From Asterias rubens (Eukaryota > Echinodermata > Asteroidea > Forcipulatida > Asteriidae): a DNA stretch of 64,000 nucleotides. This document shows, piece after piece, positions 1 through 14,800 of this stretch. A program made the translations under genes and the position numbers. Below the pieces are notes generated by a model that had not been told where the DNA came from, ran no database searches, and saw only the letters and a list, made by a program, of their open reading frames with translations. Positions within the stretch are counted from its first letter, which is position 1. Each line of letters opens with the position of its first letter. The DNA lies in the NCBI RefSeq assembly GCF_902459465.1, contig NC_047066.1, forward strand, positions 124,001 to 188,000, written 5' to 3'.

Positions 1-2809
1 GTCTAACCTGTAAAATAGTGGCTGTAAACCTAAACATGATTCTCATCCAAACTTTAGTTTGCTTAATTTGGGAGGAATTCCAAACCATAACAATAAATAA
101 ATGAATTGTTCAACTTTCTCTCCAACCGAATTCATTTAAGTTTTTATTGTACAAAAATTAATGCAGCTTTAGACAAATCATTTGAGATATATAAAGACGT
201 AAACAAATTTTTTTACAAAAGGTGAGACTTGTTGATGTGTTTTAGAAGATTTTGTCATCACATGTTTGAGTGAACAGATAATCGATGGTTCAAGGTTTAA
301 CCCGAAATGAAAAGTGTTGTTCAGCATAGAATCCCTAGACAGTTTTACTGGTCTTGAACCAATGTTTTGAAAGTGTTTCCTGCAAATAAGTTTTAATCGT
401 AAGAGTTGTTCTCGTTATCCAATATTTCTTTCTCTATACATGTTATTTATTATCAACAAAGTTTGAAAGGTAATGTTAGATGTTACTTCAATTAAGTTTT
501 GGTTTAATGCATTTAAGCAAATATCAGTCTGTGTTGTTATTATAGCAAGACATACTAGTGATGGGACTCGGTGCCTTTTTGATGATACAAACATAGGGTA
601 AGGATACTCTATGATACAAACAAGGAATTTGGCAAAGAGTTTGCTTTGAGACAACTATTTGTAGGTAGAATAACAAATAAAACAATTGCAGCCATTTTGG
701 AAATTGCCTGTGGGCCTATTCTACCTATAATTTTTCAAAATTCAAATCTGCAATGGGCCAATAGCCAAATATGGTCATACATGTAATAACATGCTCTGAC
801 TGTGTGACATATTAAATGCTTGTATCTTACAAGGAACAATTCCCCCTAATATTTCACAATGTGATCCACTTGTATTTCCACGTTAACTTAGACAGGTGTA
901 CGGTACATGTAGATATTTCTCATAAACCAAAAACAACAAATAATTCTTATTTGAGCTTCTGTAATGAATGCAACGGGCCAAAGGAAAAGGATTTTATCTA
1001 TACTAAACATTCTGGCAATTCAAAAACAATATTTGATTTTGATAGTTTTCAACAACAACTCCAGGGAAAACAATTGTATTAAAAGAACTGTAAAATTAGC
1101 CACTTATGGAATAGGACTCTATAGAGCAGTAGGATTTTATTTCTCTGTCAAATCGTAAATTGACTTAGCCAGTAATGTACATGTACATGTATCACTCAAA
1201 CTTAATAAATCACAACCAGTGGAAGAGAAGTAACAATAAACCATATCAAACTGCTAAATATGTGTGTGATAAATGAGTGTTTTAATGAGATACATTTAAG
1301 TTCAATTGCAAATTTTTTAAATAGTTGGTTTCTTATATATAACCCTTTAATATTGGACTTTGTAAATTCAGCTGACTGGACCAGGCTACTTGGACATTAA
1401 GTAAAATGAGTCAAAATTAACATAAACATGTAACGTGTACGTGTATGTTATCATGTATACTGTATACAGAAAAAAAGTGTTGGGTAACCGTGTTGGTTAG
1501 TATGGGCTTTTTGTCACACTACAGCACTGATACATTCTTTGTTTATACTGTGCTGGACTGTATACATGTACATGTATTAACCTTGGTTGAAGTTGTTTCC
1601 TTCATTGCATCTGATGAAGTTGTTGCTATGGAAGCTCATGCAGATATATAACAAGAAAGTCATAGTTAATAGTAAAAAGCAGGTTAATAGCAAAAAGTCT
1701 CCCAAACCCCCGATTATCTACTCCGCGGCAGTAGAATACAGCAAGACAGTTCTCTAAGAACAAACTCTACCTGGCAAGTAGATACACACATGGTGTTACC
1801 ACAAACCAAATACATGTATACAAGATAGTCATTAAAGTGCAACAATTGATAATTACCTCAGTACTATATATACAGTACACAAGCATTTTTGACTTGGAGG
1901 ATTGTTTTATAACCAACAAACTGAGTCATAAAACTGAACTAGTCATTAGCAATTAATACTCCAGTAACATATCACTCAATCCAATACTAAGATTGCTTGA
2001 TTAATTGCTTCATACAAACTGATAGATGAGATATCAACTAAGATTTGCTAATCAAAAGGCTCTTCATGCTTTACTTACATGCAGTTACTTCATGCAAGCG
2101 GTTTACGTTTTGTTTCTTACTGTACACAAGGAATTTATTTTTAAAGTAACATATTTTAAACAAAATTTTATACCTACAGACTGTAAACGTAAAGAGGGGG
2201 AAAATTTAGGGGAAAATAAAATTCACCTTTAAAGCAAAATATTAGAAACTAATTTAAAATCATCTTCAGAAAGAGAATTGTTTCTGGACAATAAATGTAT
2301 CTCAAAGAATTTGCCTTAACAGCGATGTAGTCTGCTAAAAACCTGTTTCAACTATTCCCAAAAAATCTAATATTTCATTTAGATGAGAAACGATCAAATA
2401 AGCCCTGTCTTCATCATCCCCTCAAAAAGTGTTCAAATAGAAAAATTTACATAAAAAAATGTTTTCAAAAGGGACTGCAAATACACCTTGTCACCTCTTG
2501 CATCAGTAAACTTCAGTTCCTATTACTTCAGAAGACAACTTCCTTATGTTTACAATAGTCAACATTTTTAGAGTCATTCATTCATTTCTACTAATTAATG
2601 ACTAAAGAAAACAGTCCCAATTTACAAAGACAACCACATTACTTGAAGAAATAATACTTTTAATTTCAACTAAACTAGCCATTTTAAAAATATATTTTTA
2701 TGTGTCATCAAAGGCCCCCTGTACCCAGCCCTTGACAATTAATGTACTTTTCAATACAATAAGTTTATAGAAGAAAAGTCTGTTTAAGATAAGCTCAAGA
2801 TGTTTGATG
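1..2809. other. CASP 3' UTR and downstream sequence, no gene seen
   Basis: AT-rich, with only short chance open frames on both strands. On the minus strand the first poly(A)-signal-like hexamers after the CASP stop are ATTAAA at 2,659-2,664 and AATAAA at 2,134-2,139. Either could end the CASP transcript, which cannot be decided from sequence alone. I recognise nothing else. Confidence 0.5.
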
Positions 2810-2879
2810 CTATCCATGGTTTAGTAATCCAACATCATCTTTCTCTCCAGGATGGAAATGATGCATATGTTCCTGAAAC
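2810..2879 (-). CDS. cux1 (CASP isoform): CASP exon 18: terminal coding exon
   Basis: 70 nt, phase 2 in. Encodes [19 protein letters not shown] and NHG, then TAG at 2,810-2,812. It corresponds to the short lumenal tail of vertebrate CASP (F-x-x-H-x-H-x-F-H pattern). Acceptor TTTTCAG. Confidence 0.9.
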
Positions 2880-5800
2880 CTGAAAAGAAATGAAGCAAAA
2901 TTACTCAAGATTTTACAAGATTGATAACTGAAAGTTATACATTATCTAGAGAGGTTTATTATAGAATATCTCAAGAGTTACTACTTCTCAACAAGAACAC
3001 CAAAGTAGTGTCACAACTCAGCATATTGCTGTGTAGGTGCTGATCGTCTTCAAGAGAGTACATCTTTCAATGGGATTTCACAAACCCCTCTAATTAAAAG
3101 TTTCTTAAAAGCAATCATGGTAATTACAATTTAAATTATGAGCAAATTCTGAATAAGTAACCTTCTCATTGTGTTCCAGTATATACTTACTTTGCAAAAC
3201 ATTCTGTAGCTGAGTCTCTCTTACAAGCTGATGTGTATGCCATCTTATATAACACCAAGAATACTAACATATGGAGAATCATAACATACAGGAAGGCTAT
3301 CATACGAGCAATCTTATTGGCTAATACCAGACGCCCCTGAAATAAAAAATATACACTTTAATATTGATCTGATATTTGATATAAGTGTCCAATGTTAAAG
3401 ATACCTCAATGTTTATAAGACACTTTTCTCTGTATAACAAAATCTCTTTATTTGAAGCATTCAGAGAATGTAGTAGAGGCAAGAAAGATGTCACATCACA
3501 CAACTAGATAACATAGTCTCTTAAAGCTTCCTTTCAGTGTTAACTCTACCTCCATAAACAAAACTGTCATAAAAACTATATAAACGCAACGGGAAAAGGC
3601 CCCTAAACTCATACTCGTCTGGTAGTGACAGCCTATGGTCCTAGTAATAGGATTTTGATTCAACAGCTAAACTGCAAACTGTTTTGTTAAATGTGTCCAT
3701 AAGGATGATTTGAATGACCTACCATGCTGAGTGTTGCTTTATCAAACGGACTGAGATTCATGTATTTGCGCTGTTTTTCTTTCCTGCTGAATGAGTTGAA
3801 TGGATCTAGACGTTGTTCGTACTGAGTAGAATATCGACTCTCTGTATCATCAACACCACTAGAAGCCTAAAGAGGAACAACATTGATGGCTGCTAAGTAA
3901 CTTTGCATTCCAGTTATTTAACTTCACAGGTAAAAACAAATTAGGTTAAAGTACAATATTAATATACAAAGACGAGGAACAAGAATTCATGTCTGCTCAG
4001 TAATGCTGAGAACTTGGTAACTTCACATGTACAATACAATACAATCACTACAAAACGCTCTTACACCTAAAGATGGTTTCACAGCACTAAACAGAGTCTA
4101 CAAATCAAATCAAGTAATACTGTTCAGCGGGTAAATCATTTAGATTACAGTACAATATTATCATACAAAAGACAAATGATATAAGCATAACATAATGTAG
4201 TAAACAATATTGATATAAGACAATAGGATAAAGACAAGGAAGAAACTGCCACACCTGAAGGATTACAAAAAAGGAATAAACTTAATCACAATCTGGTTGC
4301 TTCCTGGGAAAACATCAATCCAAAAGCCACAGTATCACATCAAAGCAAAATGCATACAATGTATATCAACCACAATATGCAAGTTTAGCTGACTGGAATC
4401 TTACGTTCAGAATTTTGAATAAATTTCAAACCATAATGCCTAACAAGAAACAAAATAGTGAAATAAAAAAGGAAAAACCATGACAAGTTATGTTTCTTCC
4501 CAAAACCTATTCATCCCTTTAAACAGGTGGTACCATCTGGGTACCAATAGCAGCAATATTTTAATTTCATTCAACAGCTTTTGTCATATGGACTTTTAAG
4601 GCAACTTTTACAAATCCTCACCCATCTAATCAATTCTGCACAAACCTTATTGTTCTTATAACTCTGAAGAAAACGAATCTTCTCATAAAGTTTGACATTA
4701 TCAGATCGTAGTTTGTCTGCCTCTTCTTTAAGAACAGTCACTTGCTGTTGATGTTGACGATTCTCCTAAAACAAAATGATACAAAAGTTTATGAATGAAC
4801 TCGGATTCTAATGAAGGTATGAATAAACTAGGAAAAGATCTTCAAGAAATATCACACACTTATATAGCCATTTACATCATTGTGTAAGGACAAAATAAAT
4901 CCACAAAGCAGGGATACCTGCACATACAATCCACACTAAGCATAAAATACTCCAATTTTGATATTACCATTTCCAATTCTTGATTGCGAAGTCTAAATCG
5001 TTCTCTCTGACTGGAAACAATGGGCAGTAACGACTCAGCTGCTCCCTGGCTACCTTCGCTTGATGACGATTTGGCTGCAAACAAAACACACATGACATTG
5101 TTACAACTTCAGAACTGAGATAATAAAGACTAAATATCATTTGATGGTCGATTGTAATAAGAAATGATGTCATTATAAAGAGGAGCAAACTTACCTAACG
5201 TTGATGTTTCTCTGACAGCATCTGCAGCAAATCCAGCCTCAGTAGTAGATGGAGTTGCTTGCCCCTGAACACACAAACAAACCAGCACATTAATGTATTA
5301 TGGGTTAGTAAAATGAAGTACCTTTCCTCACAGCCTTTTGTGTGTGTGTGTTCATACAACTGGAACTTTTTCAGACACTGGACACTATTGGTAATTGTTA
5401 AAGACTAGCCTTCACAGTTGGTGTATCTCAACATATGCATAAAATAACAAATCTGTGAAAATTTGAGCTCAATCGGTCATCGAAGTTGCGAGATAATAAT
5501 GACAGAAAAAACACCCTTGTCACACGAAGTTGTGCGCTTTCAGATGCTCGATTTCGAGACCTCAATTGCTAAACCCGAGGTCTCAAAATCAAGTTCGGGG
5601 AAAATTGCTTTTCTCAAAAACTACATTACTTCAGAGGGAGCCGTTTACCACAATGTTTTATACTGTCAAACTCTCCCCATTACTCGTTACCAAGTAAGTT
5701 TTATGCTAATAATTATTTTGAGTAATTACCAAGTGTCCACTGCCTTAAAGGGTTTGACTTATTTTCTGATTTGAGACTGAACTGAATCCATAGAGTTATA

Positions 5801-8800
5801 TCTAAGAACTAGAGTGGGCACTCACTATTGAATACAAATATCCACTCTGACAATGTTTGTTGTGTAAATTGAGGAGTGACCAGCATCATCAGATGGGTAA
5901 GCATTATTGTCAATATGAGTAGAAATGCTTCTTCTCAGATCATATTGCATGGTTTTGTACACCATCTATAGTTCTCATATAACTGTCTGACTGAATGTCA
6001 AACACATAAAGTCAAACACATACAGTAAAATGGTTCTGAATCCTGAATGTAAGAGTGTATAGAGTTAGGGAAATCAAAATCTTAACCACTTCACGTCGAA
6101 TGAGGTGTATATCCGCTAAATATTTTTAGACTGGCTTCAGCGGACAGTGTATTACAAACTGAAAAATTTCAGAGCACTCTCAATTTTTTGCTGACAGCCG
6201 AACAGCCACTGAGAATAGATACAAATGTGGGGACAATAACAGACATGTTTAACCTACCTCTCCCTCTCCTCTGAGGTACATGGTGGACAATGAGTTCACA
6301 CTGAGTAGATCTTTCTCCAGCTTGCTAATGAGTTGTCTCTGATCCTCAACCACTTTAACCATCTCAGCATGTTTAGCTTGAAGCTCAGTAAACCGTTCTA
6401 TCATTTCAAATTAAAGTTGGCATTACTCATTTTGTAGTCAAACAGTTTGGGTCATCTTTCAAGAATTATCTTGTAGATATGAACTACTGGTAGACAGTTA
6501 ATAGTGTTTCCATAGAACAAGGAAGAGACTTGCTCTATGGTGTTTCCATAAACTCAACATCTTTGTGCTGTCAATGTTTAAACTTGTTCATATTCAACAA
6601 TTTTGTTATTGCAAAACAACATTCTTTCTGGCTCAATAGCTGTGAGTAATTCATCATTATGGGGAGGTTTCGCATGCGAATGGATATTTGCATAAGCATA
6701 CATTTAGCAAACCATAACCTACTTAACGTAGCAAGCAGGATATCAGTGTCGTCTGCACGTAAAGCGGATAGCGAGTAGCGTATGGCGTCATAATAATGAC
6801 ATATCCGTTGCACTAAACATTTCCATTCGCATGCGAAAACGCCCTATTAGTATTTACAAAGCACATTTATATCCCAGGCCAGTAATTTACATTGATGCTT
6901 AGCAGAGAACAAAAATTACATACACTTTGTGGGTCCTTTAACAAAAACTCTTAACAAGCCTCTAAGAAGAAATACTAGATAGTATAGTAAGCAATACTTT
7001 TCTGCTCACCATTTTTGTGCAATCATTTGGCCCCTGCTTCCCAAAGGCCCAAGTAGGCTCAAATCGGATATTTTTGTATCACCTTAAAGGCACAAGACGA
7101 TATACCTTTGGTAATTACTACAAAGATTAATTACCATCTTGTGGATCAGTCAATTAGGCTAAGTATTAAGATGTTTTAAGATATTTGAACAAGACTCAAA
7201 ATAAAAACACTTTTTCACACACAATGCAACTCCATGAAATTTTTAATTTTTAATAAATACTGGGGAAGAATGGAATTTACACGATAAGAGCAAGAAGACT
7301 TGATCCAAAAGAGACTGTCTACTGCCTCTTGGCAAAACAAATAAAAGTCAAATAAATTGTGGTTTCGTTTTCTTTTCGTTTTTTGTTTTCTTTTTTACTT
7401 TCTAAAACGAATCAACTACATAATGTGATAATATAAAAGTCCTAATCTGTATGTATAATGTTCTATGTACAGCTTAAGTATCAATGTAATAGTTTGGCAA
7501 GATACAAAATTTGCAAGAATCGTGTGTAAAATGGATTTAAGTCACTATAGAAATACAAAATTATATTTACAATGCATGCATGATATTAGTGAAGAGGCTA
7601 TTTATTATGAGCAAATAGACATGTGCCCTTGTACATGTATTTACAATTCAAGGGATGGTTATACTCAATGAGGTCCCTAAAGTCTTAGTGACATGATGGT
7701 TTATCAAAAGTGGTTTAGCTACAGCATAGATGTAGGATTCTACAGTAACATTGAAGACAATAAAACCTGCTTCATAAAGTAAAGAATACAGTATTAATCC
7801 AACCACATCCCACCTTCGACAAACAAAACATTTTATTTTTGTGATGTCAGAATACACTTCATATTTGTATTGAATATGAAGCTATCTGTATGCCGAGCCA
7901 CCAAACAGTAGTTTTAGCCATTCTTATTATGACAGGCTAGATTCTAACTTCTTTGCATGTTATCCAACAGTGGAGTCATAACCCACAACGGTAGTTAAAG
8001 ATACTCACATGAGAAATAAGTCAGATATAATACATGTATTTATATCAATCTATCTACTGGATGCACTAGTAAACAATTATGAGCTGCTTGTAAAAAAATA
8101 CATTGAACATTACTACATTCTACATAAATCAATAAATCATCGTTTCTTTTCTCAAATTTACTGAGAGAAGTAGAATACATTTCACTTGAACACTTTTCGT
8201 TTACATAAAAACCAAGCCATTTTCTGTGTTGGGTTTTGCGTCAAATTAGACATGGCACTTTGGTAATTTCACTTTTTCCTTCAATTAAACTAGGTATTAT
8301 TTCAGGAAATCTGAGTTTTAAATATAATATCAGGCAACCACAAATGCTTAGGAAAACTATTTTGCTAATTTGTTTTTCTCAAGACCATTAACCCTTGGGT
8401 ATTAACTTGAAAACCAAGATAATTTCTGTTTTATAAAATACCATTTTTATAAAGCTGCCCAATTAATCCATTGAATTAGGCGGTGGTTTAGGAAGCAATG
8501 GTAATGTGTATGACATGTGTGTATTGAGTTTACTGGGAGTGACCCAAGTTTAATATTAATGGCACAGCCTACCATAGCTTCTTGTTCTTATCATGAATAT
8601 TCTCTGCTTGCACTGAATATCAACAAATCCAACAACAAATCAATTGCGTCTACAATAACCAATTAATCCAAATACTTTGCACCCAATCTGTGTAATAACC
8701 TTGTGTTTGAAGTCTTTCATTAGAATTGCACTGAGAGACATTTTAGGCGGATATGGGTTATGTAGTTAAAACAATACTAGATGAAGCAACTTTTTATTCA

Positions 8801-11800
8801 TTTTGCAACATGAAAGTTAACGTTTTTTATATATCACTACAGAGCTCTAATAATTGATATCATATACAATGTATATCACTTAATAATAAGAAAAAAAGGG
8901 ATTTAAAAAAATACCTCTCTCTTCCGTCAAAAATTGAATCCCATTTACAAAAATGCTATTGAAATGTAAGCTCAATACTACCTAACCTGTCTTCCATTCC
9001 TCTTCCTTTAAACCAATGAATACTTCAGTCAAATTCATTTAAAACAATAAAATATCTTGAAAAAAAAGCATCACAAATGAGACAATGAAAACAAAGACCT
9101 AAAATAACGTTGGGATACAAAATACTTTTCATTGAACAAACTTCGATCGTAATCTTATTAAATTGGTTTGGATTGAAAGACAGTTTTTGAGATATGGTCA
9201 ATAGAGAGAGATATTCGTTGGAATAAATAAACTTAATACTGAAAACAAAAATGTTATTTTAAATAACAATTGCACTATCAGGTAGAGGCCTCAGGGTTAA
9301 AGATTTGGTCCGTTTTACTCTTTGTTAAAGTTCTAGTTACTTTCTTTAAAAAAAAGGAGAACATAAGAAGGACAGAACAGGGCTGATTCATGACGTTTGC
9401 CGAGTACTTACAAAAAGTAGCTAAGCAGAAACAGTTAAAAGTGTTTGTTATTATAGACTAGTTGTGAATGTTTCCTACTTTAAATTTTGCTTAATCAGTT
9501 CTATAGACTTGGGTCATTACTCCAACTGGATTTCACAAAGAGTTAAGACTAGTCTTATCCTGAGTTGGGAAGAATTACTCGTCCTAACTTAGGACTAGCC
9601 ATACGTTTCTTATATCTCCTAGGACTAGTCCTACATTAAGTTAGGACTGGTCCTAGCTTAGGACCAGTCCTTACTCTTTGTGAAATCGAAACCTGGGGTG
9701 GATTTCACAAAGACTTAAGACTAGTCTCATCTCAAGTTAGGACATGTTACTCATCCTAACATAGGACTAGCCTTAAGTTTTTAATAACTCCTAGGACTAG
9801 TCCTAAGCTAGGACTATCTTTAATAGCAAAATAATGTGCTTTCAATACTGTGGTAGTTAGTCAGCATTTTACATTTCTTGGTATTTTGGCTGGCAACTTT
9901 TCCTGCTTAGTCATGTTTTTCGGTGCTTAGCAAATTTGTGCACTTGGGACCCCCCATTATAAAACAAAGTCCATGCAGCGAGATGCAGGAAATACTGCTC
10001 AGAAACTAATCTGCTAAAGCAAACATAAGCAGAAAACAAGGTTCAATGTGGCACTTGGACCTAAGCAGCTTCTCAATGCTCATGAAATTACTGTGCTATT
10101 ACCCCAGTCACAATTAGCTTGCGATGAATTTGTGAATAGTTTGCGATGGATTTCTGGCCATTCAGCAAAGGAATCCTTGCGGCTGTGAAGTCATTGAGTT
10201 ACTTTTACCTCGGACTTAAGATCCAGTGCGACATTTGGTGCCAAAAACAAATCTCCAATAAATTTGTTTGAAACAACGAGTGAAAAGAGGGGGGATGAAT
10301 ACATGTACAACTTAACAAGAATAATGTGCAAGTACTACTTAATAATTACGCTCTGTATACCTGAATTTGTCTTCTTTAAAATGCATCGAAGTAATGCAAT
10401 TAATGTAAGTAAGTTTGAATCAAATATAATTCCAGGAGAAAAACTGATTTACAAATCCCTAATAAAGAGGGGGGGGGAGATAGAATGTTTGTAGATAGGC
10501 AAAGGATCTGATCTTCAAAGGAAGGATTAAGATATACATGTAAGATTATTGGAAGATTCCGTTTGACATTCATTTAACCTCACTGTTTCAAACAGACTAG
10601 TATCCACCTACAGCCATCTTTGTATTATACCCTTCACATCATTCTTAATGATGGATACAGATTATAAAGTTATAAACAGAGAACCAGACCACTTACACTT
10701 CCAATCTTCATTTAGTTCCAGTCTTCATTTAGTTTAATGAATGAAAGTAAAATCAAGAAGACTGAACCACCATCAAGGTCTTATTTGTTTCCTGGTAGGT
10801 ACAAAATAAGGACATTTGTTTCATGCAAATGAAGAATAGAAACAAAGGCATGTGTTTCACTGCAGTAAAGCAGTCACTTTGTGAACATGAACAATCAGGT
10901 TCAGAATACGTAGATGCCTTTTTTGTTTTACTATCTACAGGTTATTAACCTATATCACAATACAGTTATCTTGTTCTTCATGGTCTTCACCTCCTAATGA
11001 TGTAACTAAACAAAGGATAGGAGGTATCAGTGAAAAGGTCTTCTTTCTTTCTGTTCCTTTCTGTATTTATTACTTTTAGTGGATTCTGGATACAAGGAAA
11101 TGCATTTGTAGCATCTGAACTTGATGCATTTTGACTATGGCTATGGCTATGGCTGTGGCTACATCACTACTAAACCTCCAACATGCCACTAAAGCTACAA
11201 CCCTCAAGCCCCAACAAAGGTATTGGCTTCTTATTTGTGTTTTACAAGGTGGGATGACGGAGTAAAAGGCAATTTTCAAAGGTTACAACAAACTGTATTC
11301 ATTGTACTGAAATTTAAAAAATTGATTTACTAATTGCATAAGTTCTTGGTTGAAATGACTAAAGGGTCATTTTGAATGGTGATCAAAATCAGAAACTGGA
11401 TTCAAGAAAGAAACAAAATCAATTGATAATGGTTCTGCTCATAGATAAGCAGCATATTAAATGTTGGCAGTGGTTGTGTCAATAAACTATAATTAGTTGG
11501 CTAATTCAATAAGTATGATAACATTGATCCATTCAACCAAATATTCTGAATCTAGTAAATTTCTTTGATGATTGCTAAGTGTTTGGGGCAAGGTTGACTA
11601 GAATTCCCACTCATCTCCGGACCCATCCCTTACCCCACTTTCCAACCTCTCTAAGATACTATAAGCATCTTTAACAACTACTTGATCCTGAGGGATTCCA
11701 ATCATTCCTCTCATGATACCAAGCTGTTCTCGTCTTGCTGCTTTCTTACTCTGGCGACTTGCTCTAGATTCCTTGTGATGTCGAGGTGGGGTGCTCACTC

Positions 11801-14800
11801 CATTTGTAACATTCTTACGATCTGTAGAAGGTTTGGGTGATGTAGCCTGGTGACCAGTCTCTGTGCATCTCTCTGATGGTTGAGGTGGATCATCAAGCTG
11901 TGATGGCAAAGCTAATTTCTCTTCACTATTTGGAGTGGTTTGTATGGGTTCCAGACTACTTGCTTCAATCAAGCGTTCATCTGCCATTTCTACCATGACG
12001 TTTCCGTTGATGGCTTTTGGAGAGGACTCTGTGCTCATCTGAGAGTCATCTGGTCCAGGTGGTGTCGATGTAGATTCATTTGGTTCAGTCATGTCAGTAT
12101 TATAAATCATAGCATGTGTTGCAGTCATTCCATCAGGTCCTATGATATTACCATCTGCAGTCTGAATCATAAAGTTAGAAGCATCTTCAACAAGGCTGTG
12201 TCCTCTCTTGAGTCTAGATCGATGGTTATGAAACCAGTTGATGACGGTAGAAACAGGCAGTTTAAGATCAGATGCTATCAGCTCAATAGCACTCTGAGAT
12301 GGGTATGGTTCACTGTTGTAGGAGGCAAGAAGGGCTTCTTTCTCTTCTGGTGATAGAAGAACTCGAGGTTTCTTCATTGGAGTACCAACAAGGGACACTT
12401 CCCTTGGGTCTACAAAGCTAAATCGTTTGGCTGTTTAAAAAAGGAAAACAAAACAGAATAACTATTTAATAGAACCTGGATTTAAATCAATCTTTAACAT
12501 AAAAATTAAAGAATTCATTAATAAATTGCTAACAGAGTTTAAACCCTTTCTATAAAACAAAACAAAATATGAAGTGTTTGTGCTGATCAAATGGCAGAGA
12601 AAATCTACTGTTTTAGTAAGCAAAACCTCCCCGTCAAATCGTTGGGTTTGCATATGTGTGTATTGTCTATGTGTAACTATAATGTGTTTAGTGTCAGCAA
12701 GCAATCATACACAAACTACATGTACGATAACATTCTGATAGAGTCAGAGAGAAATAAAGGGATTTCAGCTGGCAGTTTAAGCTATAACGCTATATTTATC
12801 AATGGAGTAAATTTTCTCAATTGCAATCCTGTTAATTTAGAGATTGTTTAACAGGAAAAATTATACAATGAACAAAATGTGAGACTCACGTCTTCTGACC
12901 GGTCGGTAACTCTTGACCTTCTCTACTCCATCCTTATCCTGAAGCCAGAGATACATCCTAATGTATGGTTCCCTTCCTTTCATGCTCAATTTCAACCACA
13001 TCTTAGGTTTAGATAACAGGTCACTGACTGATCCTTGCGTCAATCCCAAGACTGCTTCCCCAAATGCTTTCTGTCCAACACCTTGCTGCTGGAGTATGGC
13101 TTTGACCTGTCTGGTTAACTCAAAGGTGTCTAAGAATTCAATCATAGCAGCTTGTTCATGAACTGGTGGCAACTCAGGGAAGTGCTGGGGTGGAGATGGG
13201 GTTTGTAGCTCCATGTGAGTAGGGGTACTAGTGGTGTGAGTGATGGGTGGGGTAGAAGGTGCAGATGGGGTACTACAATGCACCGGTGTGTTTGGAGCAC
13301 TTGGTCGATTAGGCGCTGATGATGAACTAGAGAGATTAAGAGGGCTTGCTGGTTCTTGGGTAAGATACGCTGGAGTAGGTGTTGGGGTGCGGTCAGGATG
13401 AGTCTGAGATGGGGTAGGTGTTGGTGGACCTGGTGACATTTCAGATGCACTGTGTTGATCTGAGTTGTCTGTACCAGCAGGGGAAGGACGCTGCTGCTCC
13501 ATCCAGAATCCTGAGGCTGTAGAAGACAAAGAGTTCAAAATGTCACTTTAAAATTGAGCAGATAATATTCAGATCATGTACTTGGGTAGTCAGTTTTTCT
13601 AAACGAACTAATTGTAATTGACTACGCTTTAGTGGTGTCTTTTATATGCACGCAAACTGTTTATAAGTGGGCATTCAGAAACAATAGAAATGTTTAGCTT
13701 TGCTTACAAAATCATATATCTCAACTTTGTAATAGAAATGTTGATGTATTAATCTACAAAAAGACAATACTATGAATAGTTAGTAAAAATACAAGTGTAC
13801 AATCATGAAATTTCAATTTAAATAGAATGACTAACCTTTCCTTACAGCCTCCTTCAGGGAGATAAGTCCATCAGGATCTTCTAGCCATAGTTTCATTCTA
13901 ATAAATGGCTCTCGTCCCTTCACTGTTAACTTATCCCATCTCTTAGGCTTAGAGAGGATGTCACTCACACTACCCTGAGATAATCCAATCACATGGTAGC
14001 CAAACACTCTCTGTGGAATATTCCCTTTTGCTAAACGCTCTCGAACCTGTCTAGCAATCTCCAGTGTATCTAGTTCTTTATTGATCTCATATTGTTGGAC
14101 AGTTAATGGTGCCATTATGCGACGAGGCATCCTTGGGTTGATTGACATGAAGGATGATTTGATATCATTCATCTCATCTCTAGATGATGAACCTTCATCA
14201 GCGCTTTCTGATGACACTCCATTGGTGTAGGATTCTTCAACCTGTTGATTGGATGGCGTTACGGCACAGGAGGAGCTTTTAGATCGTTCTAGTTTAATGT
14301 TCTGTCCATTATGGCGAGAAGGACTGCCTCCATTACTAGGCCAGGAGTGAGCTGGAGGTGTTTTCTGTCTATGTGTAGAGTGTGTGTGGATGTTAGGGTT
14401 ATCACAGCGTCTGTCACCAGGTCGAACCATACCTGGCACAACATTCTTACTTTCCATCTCTTGCTTTGCTAAAGCCAGAATGTTATTAATGGCTTCCTCT
14501 GTTGATGTTTTGAGCATTGGGGCAGGGGTAGTATCACTACCACTGTGGGTCACTGCACTGTTTGATGCAACACCGTTAGGAGGCACTGTGGATATCATTT
14601 CTTTACCTTCAAGTACAAGAAAATAACAGTCCATTAAAAACCAAACTCTAGTGAACACTTAATCAAACAAAGTTTGCATACAGAAACATATCACACTAAA
14701 AGTAAAATCTACAAAAGATTTTTGCAATCTGCAAACTTTCAAAGTTCTGTATTCCACTTTCAAGAAAAAAATATGTTTTGAACATTTTATAATTTTTTTT

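Larger units (their letters stand above)
2880..5194 (-). other. Introns between CASP exons 13-18
   Basis: Introns at 2,880-3,190, 3,337-3,722, 3,867-4,645, 4,766-4,967 and 5,075-5,194. All are AT-rich with GT-AG ends on the minus strand. No embedded gene or clear repeat was seen. Confidence 0.7.
6398..11597 (-). other. CUX1 3' UTR plus CASP intron 11-12, no other gene seen
   Basis: This 5.2 kb lies between the CUX1 stop and the first CASP exon. It must contain the CUX1 3' UTR and poly(A) site. AATAAA on the minus strand at 11,066-11,071 is the first such hexamer I noted downstream of the stop. It also contains a MITE (6,661-6,845) and a paired inverted-repeat element (9,527-9,820). No open frame looks coding. 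Confidence 0.6.

Noticed and set aside
11940..12353. 137-codon plus-strand open frame
   Set aside because: Antisense to the CUX1 homeodomain exon; no homology of its own.
13142..13450. Minus-strand Leu/His/Pro-rich open frame of 102 codons
   Set aside because: Off-frame shadow of the Pro/Ser/Thr-rich linker of CUX exon 14.
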